Positions 1 through 9,126 of a DNA stretch of 64,000 nucleotides are shown here, in pieces; position 1 is the first letter of the stretch, and each line of letters opens with the position of its first letter. The position numbers were made by a program, and so were the translations under genes. This stretch comes from Alphaproteobacteria bacterium (GTDB lineage: Bacteria; Pseudomonadota; Alphaproteobacteria; UBA8366): the NCBI GenBank assembly GCA_028281325.1, contig JANQKC010000026.1, forward strand, positions 62,001 to 126,000, written 5' to 3'. The notes beneath the pieces are model-generated. The model was not told the origin of the DNA. It made no database searches and saw nothing but the letters and a program-made list of their open reading frames with translations.

Positions 1-132
1 GTCGCCGCCCGCTCGACATTCGCCTATTTCATCGTGTCGCCGGACAAGGCGATGGAACGCGACAACGTGGTCGCCTTCCGCGACTGGCTGTTCGACGAAG
101 CGGCCGATCGCGCAATCGCGACTGTTAGGTAG
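1..132 (+). CDS. LysR-family transcriptional regulator, C-terminal fragment cut by window edge
   Basis: Frame 1 is open from the first base and ends in TAG at 132, giving 43 codons. The fragment contains FRDWLFDEA near its end, which resembles the last helix of the substrate-binding domain in GcvA/LysR-type regulators. The gene starts outside the window, so nothing can be said about its HTH. It converges on the TRAP permease gene, whose end overlaps it by 8 bases, so it could regulate that transporter, but this is only positional. The assignment rests on a short stretch. Confidence 0.6.
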   Translation, partial: VAARSTFAYFIVSPDKAMERDNVVAFRDWLFDEAADRAIATVR

Positions 133-2548
133 AGCGCGCCGACCCGGCGCTTTGCCGCGACTGCCGGTGCTGCATCAGCAACTGCCCGACGCCAAGCGCC
201 GCCCCACCCGCATTCAGCCAAGCCATGTCCATGAACAGCAGGATCGCCGCCGCAAGAAGGACCGCGCGGCTGGCGATACCCAGCGTTACCCAACCTTGGC
301 CGATGGCCGCCATCGAAACGAGGAAGATGCCCAGGCCGCAGACCAGCAACCGATAAAGGCTCTCCCCCAGCGTCCCTTCGAGCAGCAGCAGTTCGGGATG
401 ATAGACGAAGAGATACGGCACGATGAACGCCGTGATCGCGAGGCGGCAGGCCATGACCGCGGTATGCAGCGGGTCCGCCTTGGACAACCCCGACGCGCCG
501 TATGCCGCAAGCGCCACCGGCGGCGTGATCGAACTCAAGACGCCGTAATAGAAGATGAACATATGCGCCGCCACGATCGGCGCGCCCAGATTACCGATCG
601 CCGGCGCGACGACGATCACGAGCAGCAGATAGGCCGCCACGGTCGGCAGCCCCATGCCCATCACCAACGACGCCAGCATGACCAGGAAGAAAGCCAGGAA
701 AAGCGAGGTGGACGCCATGTCGGTCACCAGGATGGAAATCCGCACCCCGGCCGCGGTGAGCACCAGCAGCCCGACGATCGTACCGATGACATAGGTCGCG
801 GCGACAAGGCTCAGCGCGTTTTCCGCGCCCTTGTCGAACCCGTCGACGATGGCCCGACCGAGCGGCGCCAGCCCTGTCGCCAACGTCTCCTCCGACGGCG
901 GCGCGCCGGCGGCCCCTTTGAGCAACACACCGACGAGGCCGAGAAAGGCGACCCCGGCGGTCATGGCCCAAAGGTGGTCCTGCACCAACCCGCCGACGGA
1001 CAGGAATCCGGACCAATCCGCAATGGCCAAGGAAAAGGGCAGGATGACAGGGAATCGCCGCAAGGTCGGGTGAACCAGGCACGCCGCCGCGACACCGACC
1101 AAGGCAACACGCAACACTGCCGTTTCGCCGAAGACAGGAAGCACGACGCTCAGGCCGAGCAGACCTGGCAAGGCGGCAGCGATGACGCACAACGCCAGGA
1201 GTCCAAGCCCGAACAGGCTGACCGCGATGATGCCGCGCCGGCCCCATTCGCCTTTCGCCTCGCGCAAGGCGCGGACGAGATCGACCAGCACCAGCAGCGC
1301 GACCGTCGCCTTGAACCCGGCCAGGCCCGGCGTCTCGCCGCCGATGATGCTGACCAACAGCATCAGGATCGGGATGAGCAGATAACCGCCGGCGCGGACC
1401 TGGTCGCGGATGACCGGAATCTCCGAACTCGGCAAACGCGCCAAGCCCAGACGCCGCGACTCGAAGTAGATCGCGCAGGACAAGCTGCCGAAATACAGCA
1501 CCGCGGGGATCAACGCGTAGAGCATCAGCTTTGCGTAGGACACGCCGATGATCTCGGACATGATGAACACGCTTGCGCCCATAATCGGCGGCACGATCTG
1601 ACCGCCGCAGGACGCGACCGCCTCGACCGCCCCGGCGAAGACCCGCGTGAAACCGGTGCGGATCATCAACGGAATGGTGAAGGCCCCCGTGCTCACCACA
1701 TTCGCCATCGTGCTGCCGGAGACCATGCCGAACATCGAACTGGCAGCGACGGCGGCCTGCGCCGGTCCGCCGCGATACCGCCCGGTCAGCGCGAAGGCGA
1801 GCCGGATGAACACCTGACCCGCGCCGGTGCTCTCCAACAGGCCTGCGAACAGAATGAAAATGAAGATGAACTGGCTCATGATCGCCGCGATCGTTCCGAA
1901 AGTCCCTTCGGAGGTCAGCCACAGATAGGCGGCCATGCGATCATGGCGCTCGCCCTGAAACGGATAGATCGACGGGTCGAGCAAGCCGCGCACGTCCGGC
2001 GCCAACAGCGACAACACGACAGCCGCAACGAAGCCGGCGGCGATCCTGGGCGACGCAAACCGGCGCAAGAGTTCCGCGATACCAACGGGCAACAGCACGA
2101 CCAGGAAAATATCGCCGATATAGGTATAGGCGATCGCGCCCAAGGCGATGAGGAAGAGCGGCAACCCGACCGACCGGCGGACCATTTCCAACAACATGGC
2201 CGGCCCAACGGCCGCCATGATCAGGTCAAGCTGGGTTTCGGCGCCGCTCCGGTCCGCAAGCGCGTCTTCTTCGACAATCACGAAAAGGCATGCGGCGAAC
2301 GCCATGACGATGCAAGCGATGTCCCAGGCAATCGCCGCGCCGCGCCGGCGGCGGGACAGGTCTTCCCGCTCCGGCCAATTCGCCGCCGGAAAAAGCAAGA
2401 AAACCATGACCGCCGAGAACAGCAGCAGCGTCGCCCGTTGCGCCAACGGCGACAGCACGCCGAACCCGATGGTGTAGAGTTCGAAGACGCAGACGGCGAG
2501 CGACAGCAGCAAGCATAAGCGCGACCGCAGTGACAAATAGGCCTGCAC
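125..2548 (-). CDS. TRAP transporter fused permease (DctQ/DctM-type, TAXI system)
   Basis: This 807-residue, very hydrophobic protein is the membrane part of a tripartite TRAP importer with small and large permease subunits fused into one chain, as is usual in TAXI systems. About four N-terminal membrane segments (residues 10-180) precede a DctM-like core. The core has the signature GMVSGSTMANVVSTG (about 274-288) and GGQIVPPIMG (about 315-324), with a related second half further on (LPTVAAYLL). The start is GTG, preceded by GGAGG four bases upstream. It lies 97 bases downstream of its likely partner, the TAXI binding protein at 2646-3617. The transported organic acid cannot be told from sequence. 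Confidence 0.9.
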   Translation of the reverse strand: MQAYLSLRSRLCLLLSLAVCVFELYTIGFGVLSPLAQRATLLLFSAVMVFLLFPAANWPEREDLSRRRRGAAIAWDIACIVMAFAACLFVIVEEDALADRSGAETQLDLIMAAVGPAMLLEMVRRSVGLPLFLIALGAIAYTYIGDIFLVVLLPVGIAELLRRFASPRIAAGFVAAVVLSLLAPDVRGLLDPSIYPFQGERHDRMAAYLWLTSEGTFGTIAAIMSQFIFIFILFAGLLESTGAGQVFIRLAFALTGRYRGGPAQAAVAASSMFGMVSGSTMANVVSTGAFTIPLMIRTGFTRVFAGAVEAVASCGGQIVPPIMGASVFIMSEIIGVSYAKLMLYALIPAVLYFGSLSCAIYFESRRLGLARLPSSEIPVIRDQVRAGGYLLIPILMLLVSIIGGETPGLAGFKATVALLVLVDLVRALREAKGEWGRRGIIAVSLFGLGLLALCVIAAALPGLLGLSVVLPVFGETAVLRVALVGVAAACLVHPTLRRFPVILPFSLAIADWSGFLSVGGLVQDHLWAMTAGVAFLGLVGVLLKGAAGAPPSEETLATGLAPLGRAIVDGFDKGAENALSLVAATYVIGTIVGLLVLTAAGVRISILVTDMASTSLFLAFFLVMLASLVMGMGLPTVAAYLLLVIVVAPAIGNLGAPIVAAHMFIFYYGVLSSITPPVALAAYGASGLSKADPLHTAVMACRLAITAFIVPYLFVYHPELLLLEGTLGESLYRLLVCGLGIFLVSMAAIGQGWVTLGIASRAVLLAAAILLFMDMAWLNAGGAALGVGQLLMQHRQSRQSAGSARST

Positions 2549-2645
2549 CGGTCCTCCGATCCCGGCAGCACGGAACCGTCCGCCAACGGCCCGTCGACGG
2601 GGCTGGCGGCGGGCGGCGGTGTCTACCGTTTCCTAAAGCCCCGCA

Positions 2646-3617
2646 CTATTTGCAGCCGGCGACGCCCGCTTCCGTGTAGTAGCGCTTCGCGCCTTCATGC
2701 AGCGGCAAGGACAGCCCCATGCACGCTGCCGCGAGCGTGACATTCTTGGCGGCTTTCGCCGTACCGTGGAATGCCTCAAGGTTTTCGAACAACGTCTTGG
2801 TCACGGTGTAGACAAGGTCCGCCGGGACGGCTTCGCTGGTGGAAAATCCGAAGAAGATCGAGATCGTGTTGATCGCGTCCGTGTTGGCCTGGTTCGACCC
2901 GTATGTTCCAGGGGCAATCGATGCCGGCAACAGCCCGGGGCCATAAGTCTTCACGATGTCGTCTACCGCGCTTTTATCCATGTTCACCAACCGCACCTTG
3001 CGCACGGCGGTGATCTCCTGAACCGCGCTCATCGGCGGCAACCCCATGGTGAGATGCGCATCGACGGTCTTATCCCGCAATGAGCCGAACCCACCGGAAA
3101 ACCCCGGCGTCAGTTCCTTGAAGTCGCCTTTCTTGAGACCGTGCGCCGCAAAGAAATACTGCGCAAAGGTCTGCGTCGTGCTCGCCGCCGAACCGACCGA
3201 TATCCTCTTGCCCTTGAAATCCTTGACCGACTCGATCCCGGACTCCGCGAGCGTCAGCCACTGAAACGATCCGAACGGATAGGCGAGCACCGCGCGCAGA
3301 TTCTTCTTCGGGCCTTCCTTTTCGAAACGGCGTTCGCCTTTATAGGCCCACGCCCCAACCGGGCCGCCGAGTCCCCAGGCGAAATGCGCGCCGTCCTTGG
3401 CCAGGATGCGCGCCTGCGCCACCATCCCTTTGGCCGACTGCGGCGTCGCATCGATACCCGCCTTGTCCTTCAGGATCTTGCTGAGGCCGACCGCGAATTG
3501 ATAAGGCTGCCCCTTCACGCCGCCGCCGAGGATCGTCACTCTCTCCGCCGCAAGGGCGTTCGGCGTTGCATAGCCGGCAATCGCCAGCGCCGCCGCAAAG
3601 ATGAGTCCGTGTCGCAT
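2646..3617 (-). CDS. TAXI-family TRAP transporter solute-binding protein
   Basis: This is a 323-residue periplasmic binding protein with an N-terminal signal peptide (MRHGLIFAAALAIAGYATP, cleavage near ALAA at about 24). The mature part begins with VTILGGGVKGQPYQFAVGLS, typical of the TAXI group that feeds fused TRAP permeases. The reading frame is open much further upstream into the next gene. The ATG at 3617 is chosen because GGGAGGAAAACC lies just before it and the signal peptide starts there. It is directly upstream of the fused permease at 125-2548 and probably co-transcribed with it. Ligand unknown; TAXI proteins bind small carboxylates such as glutamate or 2-oxoglutarate. Confidence 0.9.
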   Translation of the reverse strand: MRHGLIFAAALAIAGYATPNALAAERVTILGGGVKGQPYQFAVGLSKILKDKAGIDATPQSAKGMVAQARILAKDGAHFAWGLGGPVGAWAYKGERRFEKEGPKKNLRAVLAYPFGSFQWLTLAESGIESVKDFKGKRISVGSAASTTQTFAQYFFAAHGLKKGDFKELTPGFSGGFGSLRDKTVDAHLTMGLPPMSAVQEITAVRKVRLVNMDKSAVDDIVKTYGPGLLPASIAPGTYGSNQANTDAINTISIFFGFSTSEAVPADLVYTVTKTLFENLEAFHGTAKAAKNVTLAAACMGLSLPLHEGAKRYYTEAGVAGCK

Positions 3618-3679
3618 GGTTTTCCTCCCTTGTTTTATGGTGCTTGACTTCGATTGTGCCGGAAACGCCGAACCGGCGC

Positions 3680-4144
3680 TTACGGCCGGGTGATGATCCA
3701 CTCCTCGGTGATCTTCGTGCCGGCCTCCCGGATAACCTTGGAGATCGGGCAGAACTTCGCGAGGTCCGTCTTGATCGTCTCGATGGCCGCATCGTCGGCG
3801 TCGGTCGTCATGGCGATGGTCAACGCGATCTCGGGGAACGGGACGGCGATCTCCTCTTTCATATCGGCGCCGCGCCGGTCGAATTTCGCTTCCGCGTCGA
3901 CCGTCATGGCCTGCACCGTGACGCCGTTCGCCGCGGCGATCTTCTGACTGATCCGGTTGGTGCAGCCGAGCAGCGCCGCGATCATCGTCTGGGTCGGCGA
4001 CATCCCTTCGCCGGACCCGCCCCGTTCCAACGGTTCGTCGACGACCATGGTGAGACCGTCGGCCGACACATCGGTCCGCGCATGGGTTGTGCATTCACCG
4101 TGCAGCTTCATCGTCACGACGGTTTTGGGCTTGATATTGACCAT
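3680..4144 (-). CDS. OsmC family protein (thiol peroxidase-like)
   Basis: The 154-residue protein has the OsmC/Ohr layout with two conserved cysteines at about C61 (LLGCTNR) and C132 (KFCPISK). In characterised family members these reduce organic hydroperoxides. AAGGAGG six bases before the ATG at 4144 fixes the start. It is embedded between an amidohydrolase and a TAXI binding protein on the same strand, with short gaps (22 and 62 bases), so it is probably in one operon with both TRAP units. OsmC-like proteins also occur as selenoproteins in some bacteria, but both cysteines here are ordinary Cys codons. The role next to a transporter is unclear; redox protection during catabolism is a guess. 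Confidence 0.85.
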   Translation of the reverse strand: MVNIKPKTVVTMKLHGECTTHARTDVSADGLTMVVDEPLERGGSGEGMSPTQTMIAALLGCTNRISQKIAAANGVTVQAMTVDAEAKFDRRGADMKEEIAVPFPEIALTIAMTTDADDAAIETIKTDLAKFCPISKVIREAGTKITEEWIITRP

Positions 4145-4166
4145 GATAGCTCCTCCTTCCGAAAAC

Positions 4167-5054
4167 TCATTCGAACCCGTAGAGCGACGTCGGGTTATCG
4201 ACCAGAATGCGTTTGCGCATCGCCGCGTCCGGCGCGAAATCCGCCAGCATGTTCAGCAGGTCGCCGTCATTCGGCATCTGCATATTCACGAAGGGATGCG
4301 GCCAGTCGCTGCCCCACAACACGCGGTCGGGCGCGGTTTCGATCAGCGCCGCCGCATAGGGCTGGACATCGTCATAAGGCGTCATGGCCATGGTGGTGAT
4401 CCGGTATGTCCCGGTCAGTTTGACCCAGGCCCGGCCGTCGCTCAGCAGGCCGAGAAAATCCTGGAAACCCGGATTGCCCAATCCCTTGTCGGTCTTCATG
4501 TAACCGAGATGGCCGAAGACGATATCGACGGGAAACCGCGCGAAGGTCTTCCGCAGGTCCGGGAAGTCCGAGACGTGGATCAGCACTTCGATATGCCAGC
4601 CGAAATCGCGGATGCGTTCCGCCATATGTTCCACGGCGCTCATGTCGCGGAACGGCATCCCGCCCTTGTCGACGATATTCACGCGGATGCCGCGCACGCC
4701 GGCGGCGTTCAGCCGTTCGAGCTCCGCATCGCTGACGGATTCGCCGACCGCCGCGACGGCGCGCAGCCGATCCGGCTCGCGTGCGACAGCGTCCAGCATG
4801 GCGCTATTGTCGGTGCCATAGACGCTCGGCTGCGTCAGGACGCCGCGCTCCATCCCGAGTACCGCGTGCAGACGCAAGAAATCCTCAAGCGACGCGTCCG
4901 GCGGCGTGTAGCCCCGGCGCGGCGAGTAGTCGTATTTCGATTCCGGCCCGAAGATATGGGCATGCGTATCGCATGCAAGCGGCGGAATCTCGAAATTCGG
5001 TTTCTTCGGGTCCGGGTCGGGGCCCTGGCAGACAGGGATGCTGTCTTGCGTCAT
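4167..5054 (-). CDS. Amidohydrolase_2 family metal-dependent hydrolase (LigI-like)
   Basis: The protein has 295 residues. The metal-binding DTHAH is at 29-33 and the late motif GSDWPHP at about 248, both characteristic of the amidohydrolase-2 group that includes 2-pyrone-4,6-dicarboxylate lactonase (LigI) and other lactonases or decarboxylases. There is no signal peptide, so it is cytoplasmic. GAGGAG precedes the ATG at 5054. It sits between two TRAP-TAXI systems, which fits hydrolysis of an imported cyclic carboxylate or lactone. The substrate is not determined by the sequence. Confidence 0.8.
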   Translation of the reverse strand: MTQDSIPVCQGPDPDPKKPNFEIPPLACDTHAHIFGPESKYDYSPRRGYTPPDASLEDFLRLHAVLGMERGVLTQPSVYGTDNSAMLDAVAREPDRLRAVAAVGESVSDAELERLNAAGVRGIRVNIVDKGGMPFRDMSAVEHMAERIRDFGWHIEVLIHVSDFPDLRKTFARFPVDIVFGHLGYMKTDKGLGNPGFQDFLGLLSDGRAWVKLTGTYRITTMAMTPYDDVQPYAAALIETAPDRVLWGSDWPHPFVNMQMPNDGDLLNMLADFAPDAAMRKRILVDNPTSLYGFE

Positions 5055-5063
5055 TCTTACTCC

Positions 5064-7058
5064 TCACTTTTTCTTTTCTGCTGCAACAAGAAGATCGGCA
5101 GGTCCGCGGCGCTGCCACAGATAGACGGCGGCGAGGCCGCAGATGCCGACGATGTTCACGAGCCGGCCGTCGAGCGACGCCACGAAGGGCTGACCCGCCG
5201 GCCAGAAACAAAACAGACTGACAAGGCCCAGCGCCACCCAGTCGGAAAACCGCGTTTCGCGGTGCAGGAAGCCGACGGTCCACGCCGAGAAAGCAATCGT
5301 CCCCACGGCGGCCGTCGCCATCGTCCACAATCCCGCCTGGACACTGCCGGTCATCAGGATCGGCGTGAAGGCGAACAGCAAGGGCACGACGTAGAGCATC
5401 TTGGCGAAACGAAAACTCGCCCAGGCCGTCTGCCATGGATCGGCCTTGGCGATCGACGCCGCGACGAACGCGCCGAGACAGACCGGCGGCGTAATGTTGG
5501 AATCCTGACTCAGCCAGAACACGATCATATGGGCCGCGATCAGCGCGACGCCGAGTTCCTGCAACGCCGGCCCGGCGATCACCACCAGCACCAGATATGA
5601 AGCGGTGATCGGCAACGCCATGCCCAACACCAGCGAGGCGAGCGCCACGAGCAGGACGGCGATCAGCAGGCTGCCGTCCGACAACTGCACCATCAATAAG
5701 CTCATCTTCAAGCCGACGCCGGTCATCGCCATCATACCGACGATGAGGCCGATGCCCGCCGCGGCCGCGCCGATGCCGAGCGCGTTGGTCGTCCCCTCGA
5801 CCAGCGTTTCCGCCAACGTGCGCGGCCCCATGATCTCGTCCGGCCGCGCGGCCCAGCCGAACCGCGCGCAGGCGATTCGAATCCAGTTGATCAGCACCGT
5901 GCTGGCGATCGCCATGACGGCGCACCAGTCCGGCGAATAACCGGCGATAAGAAAGGCGAGCAAGACGGCAAAGGGGACGATGTGGTACCAGCCGCGCCGC
6001 AGCACGTCCATCGCCGGCGAGGTCTCCCCCTCGGCCACGCCGCTGATCCCGAACTTGCGCGCCTCGAAATGCACGATCAGCCAAATCGATCCCAGATACA
6101 GCAGCGCCGGGACCGCCGCGACGGCGATGATCTCGACATAGGGAATGCCGGTAATCTCGGCCATGATGAACACGCCGGAGCCCATGACCGGCGGCAGGAG
6201 CTGCCCGCCGAGCGATGCCGAGTTCTCAACGGCGCCCGCGACATGCGGCCGGAACCCGACCCGCTTCATCAGCGGGATCGTCAGATTCCCCGTCGACACC
6301 ACATTGGCCAGACTGCTGCCGGAGATCGACCCGAAGACCGCCGATGCGGCGACCGACACCTTCGCCGGACCGCCGGGCGACCGGCCGGCCAGCGCCATCG
6401 GCAGGTCGATGAAGAACTTGCCCATGCCCGACCGCTGCATGAACGCGCCGAAGAAGATGAAGATCAGCACGTAGTTCGCCATGACGCTGGTCATGACGCC
6501 AAAGACGCCCTCTTGCGAATAGAAGCTGTAGTTGACGATCTGGGCGAGGTCCGCGCCCCGGTGAGCAACGGAGTCGGGGAAGATCCAACCGAAATAGGCA
6601 TAGAAGAGCGCGAACAGCGCGATCCCCGGAATCCACGGTCCGATCCCGCGCCGCGCCGCCTCCAGCGCGAGCAACACGGCGCAGCCCGACATGAGCGTAT
6701 CGGTCACCGTCCACGCGCCCGCCCGCTCGACCAGCGGAAGATATTGGATGATGTAATAGCCGAGGCACAGAATGGCCGCCGCGATCAGCACCAGGTCCAA
6801 CACACGCCGGGTCCGTTTCAAGACCGGCGACCGGCCCGTGAAGACGGCGAAGGCCAGCACCCACATCACCAAGGTGAAAACGCCGAGGTGAATCTGGTCT
6901 TCCGCAATACCCGGCCCGGCGGACCAGATCACGAAGACGCCGAAACATACCGCGACGATCCGATAGAGGCTCCCCCACAACCCATCGGGCAGGGCATCGG
7001 GGATGCCGATCGATGAGGGCGGTTTTCCCGCCGCTATGTCGTCCTGCGACCGCATCAT
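5064..7058 (-). CDS. TRAP transporter fused permease, second copy
   Basis: This 664-residue membrane protein is a second DctQ-DctM fusion, shorter than the 807-residue one at 125-2548. The signature region SISGSSLANVVSTGNLTI lies at about 245-262 and GGQLLPPVMGSG follows. The C-terminal half repeats the fold (LGMALPITASYLVL). It is downstream of the TAXI binding protein at 7123-8121 with a gap of 64 bases, and 9 bases before the amidohydrolase, so the three are likely one operon. An ATG at 7055 would also serve as start. Ligand unknown, probably a carboxylate related to the amidohydrolase substrate. Confidence 0.9.
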   Translation of the reverse strand: MMRSQDDIAAGKPPSSIGIPDALPDGLWGSLYRIVAVCFGVFVIWSAGPGIAEDQIHLGVFTLVMWVLAFAVFTGRSPVLKRTRRVLDLVLIAAAILCLGYYIIQYLPLVERAGAWTVTDTLMSGCAVLLALEAARRGIGPWIPGIALFALFYAYFGWIFPDSVAHRGADLAQIVNYSFYSQEGVFGVMTSVMANYVLIFIFFGAFMQRSGMGKFFIDLPMALAGRSPGGPAKVSVAASAVFGSISGSSLANVVSTGNLTIPLMKRVGFRPHVAGAVENSASLGGQLLPPVMGSGVFIMAEITGIPYVEIIAVAAVPALLYLGSIWLIVHFEARKFGISGVAEGETSPAMDVLRRGWYHIVPFAVLLAFLIAGYSPDWCAVMAIASTVLINWIRIACARFGWAARPDEIMGPRTLAETLVEGTTNALGIGAAAAGIGLIVGMMAMTGVGLKMSLLMVQLSDGSLLIAVLLVALASLVLGMALPITASYLVLVVIAGPALQELGVALIAAHMIVFWLSQDSNITPPVCLGAFVAASIAKADPWQTAWASFRFAKMLYVVPLLFAFTPILMTGSVQAGLWTMATAAVGTIAFSAWTVGFLHRETRFSDWVALGLVSLFCFWPAGQPFVASLDGRLVNIVGICGLAAVYLWQRRGPADLLVAAEKKK

Positions 7059-7122
7059 GACCGCAGCGGCGTCCCGGCAAACCGCCGGGCACAGCGCCGC
7101 TGTCCCTTGCCGAGCGACGCCG

Positions 7123-8121
7123 CTACTTCGGCATCAGATCGGCGGGAATCTCAGCACCCTGCTCTTTCCAGAATTTCACGGCGCCCGGATGCAGCGGCAC
7201 GGTGATGGTGCGCAGACCGTCCGCCTTGGTCATTTGGCGCACGATCTTGCCCGCGGATTTTTCCAGGAACGCCTTACCCTCGTCCGAGTAGACCGCTTTC
7301 AGAATTTTGTAGACCGTGTCGTCGGATACGCCGGCATGCGCGATCATGACCGTGCCGGTGCCGAAGGTCGCCGTATCCGCATCGATATTCGGGTATACGC
7401 TGGCCGGAATCACGGACGGCCCGAAATAAGGATACTTCTCATAGAAGCCCGACTTGCGCGCCGGCGCATCCAAATCGATGAAACGGACTTTCATCGACGA
7501 TGCGGTGTCGCGGATCATCGCGTTGCCCAGGCCCGGATGCCAGTTATAGGCCGCGATCTTTCCGTTCTTCAGCGCTTCCGGGCTTTTCTTCCCGGCGTAG
7601 ACCGGCTTGAACTTGCCCCAGAGGCCGATGTGTTTGACCAGCGCGGTCAGGTTCTTGGCGGAACCGGATCCCGGCCCGCCCATGGAAATCGTCTTGCCCT
7701 CGATGTCTTCGAGCTTCTTGATGTCGCTGTCCGCCGGCACGACGAAATGGCCGATCGAACCGAACAGGTAGGTCAGCGCGCGCACATCGGTTTGCGGCTT
7801 CTTGAAGGTATCTTCCCCGCGATAGCCTTGATAAAGGTCGCTGGCGAAGACCAAACCCAGTTGCGCGCGACCCGCATTCACCGTCCGGGTGTTGTCGATC
7901 GACCCAGCCGATGCTTCGGCCGACGCCTTCAGTCCGGCGACGTTCTGCGACAGATAAACCGCCCAGGCGCTGGCCGTCCGGTTGAACGCGCCGCGGACTT
8001 GGCCGCCCCGAATGGTGATGCTTTCGTCGGCCGCCACGACCGGCGCGGTTCCAAACAGCATACCCGTCGACAGCGCCACTGCCGCCAAGGCGCCCAATAT
8101 CACTGGTTTGCGTGCAAACAT
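7123..8121 (-). CDS. TAXI-family TRAP transporter solute-binding protein, second copy
   Basis: The binding protein has 332 residues with a signal peptide (MFARKPVILGALAAVALST, cleavage near VVAA). The mature part begins ESITIRGGQVRGAFNRTASA, typical of TAXI proteins. An ATG two codons further upstream (8127) directly abuts GGGAGG with no spacer. The ATG at 8121 has the correct six-base spacing, so I prefer it. It heads the probable operon with the permease at 5064-7058. It is clearly related to, but distinct from, the binding protein at 2646-3617, so the two TRAP units are not a recent duplication. Confidence 0.9.
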   Translation of the reverse strand: MFARKPVILGALAAVALSTGMLFGTAPVVAADESITIRGGQVRGAFNRTASAWAVYLSQNVAGLKASAEASAGSIDNTRTVNAGRAQLGLVFASDLYQGYRGEDTFKKPQTDVRALTYLFGSIGHFVVPADSDIKKLEDIEGKTISMGGPGSGSAKNLTALVKHIGLWGKFKPVYAGKKSPEALKNGKIAAYNWHPGLGNAMIRDTASSMKVRFIDLDAPARKSGFYEKYPYFGPSVIPASVYPNIDADTATFGTGTVMIAHAGVSDDTVYKILKAVYSDEGKAFLEKSAGKIVRQMTKADGLRTITVPLHPGAVKFWKEQGAEIPADLMPK

Positions 8122-8321
8122 TCTCATCCTCCCATTTTTCTTGTGCCCGGTGTCGGTTCTACGCCGATGTACCCCGGCTTTTTAGGCATGGGTGATCCCA
8201 CGTCCTTATTAGGAGTCTATTGTCGGTGGAAAGCGGATCGCGTGGCAAACGATTGATCCTGACCCGTCGATTTAGAAAAGCTGAGGCGACGGGCCCCGTT
8301 ATTCGACGGAACCCGCCAAAT

Positions 8322-9113
8322 TCAAGCTTCGTCGACCGCAGAATCGGTAATGTGAATGCCACCGTTGCTGCGAATGTCCATCAGCCTCACGGGATGCGGC
8401 ACCGAGCAGATTGCGGGCACGACGGAGTAGCAGACCCCGCTCGGCCCCATGAACAGGCTGCCGGGATGATAGTGACCTGACAACACCGCGACCACGCGGT
8501 CCGATCCATCGATCGCCCGCGCCATCGTGCGGGACGTGCTGTAGTCGTATTGCGACCGCATGAAGGTCGGCGGCTCCACCATGTAATGCTGCAGGTGAAT
8601 TTGCGGCAGGGCGTGATCGGGATCGGTCAGCACCGTATCGAACAAATCGGCCTCGGCCCCGTCGCGATAGGGCGTCCGCGCGTCGTCCAAGTCGTCGCAG
8701 AAACTGACGAAGCGGAAGCCGGCGTGATCGATCACCGGGGCCGACTCCGGAAACACCTTGTGGACGAGATCGGCCACGTCATGGTTGCCCGGGATCACGA
8801 CGAAGGGCGTCCGCATCGCCAGCAGGCGATCGCGCACCAGCCGATAATCGGCTTCGGCCTGCGCCAGCGCCTCGGCCAAAGCGTCGGCGTCTTCGACATC
8901 GCCCGCCACCACCGGGTCCGGCACGTCGAGCAAATCGCCCGTGAAAACGATGACGTCCGGCGCGAAATCGTCGAGGCGCGCCGCCAGCCGTTCCAGCACC
9001 GCCGGCATCTCACGCGACAGCCGTTCGGATCGGTCGGCGGTGCCCGGTTGGTGCCACCGCAGGTGCATATCCGTCATATGAAGCACGCGGGTCGCGTCGT
9101 CGGGCTTTGGCAT
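8322..9113 (-). CDS. Calcineurin-like metallophosphoesterase (CpdA-type)
   Basis: The 263-residue protein shows the metallophosphoesterase ligand series in order: DMH (about 15-17), GDLLD (about 59), GNHD (about 123) and GHYHPG (about 211). This is the layout of class III cyclic-nucleotide phosphodiesterases such as CpdA and of glycerophosphodiesterase GpdQ. No signal peptide is visible, so it should be cytoplasmic. Its stop is 13 bases from the start-proximal antiporter gene unit on the same strand: the antiporter (9127-10236) lies immediately upstream, suggesting co-transcription. Cyclic nucleotide or other phosphodiester substrate cannot be decided. Confidence 0.85.
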   Translation of the reverse strand: MPKPDDATRVLHMTDMHLRWHQPGTADRSERLSREMPAVLERLAARLDDFAPDVIVFTGDLLDVPDPVVAGDVEDADALAEALAQAEADYRLVRDRLLAMRTPFVVIPGNHDVADLVHKVFPESAPVIDHAGFRFVSFCDDLDDARTPYRDGAEADLFDTVLTDPDHALPQIHLQHYMVEPPTFMRSQYDYSTSRTMARAIDGSDRVVAVLSGHYHPGSLFMGPSGVCYSVVPAICSVPHPVRLMDIRSNGGIHITDSAVDEA

Positions 9114-9126
9114 CCGGTCCTGTCCC

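Noticed and set aside
152-2518. A very long open frame on the plus strand across the first TRAP permease gene (788 codons)
   Set aside because: It is the antisense shadow of the real membrane protein in high-GC DNA; its composition is Arg/Asp/Gln/His-rich low-complexity and matches no family, while the minus strand shows the TRAP signatures.
3618-4094. Extension of the TAXI binding protein frame upstream to 4094
   Set aside because: It overlaps the OsmC gene in another frame, has no ribosome binding site, and the signal peptide begins at 3617.
3680-4144. OsmC protein as another selenoprotein
   Set aside because: Both active-site positions are ordinary Cys codons and no in-frame TGA occurs.
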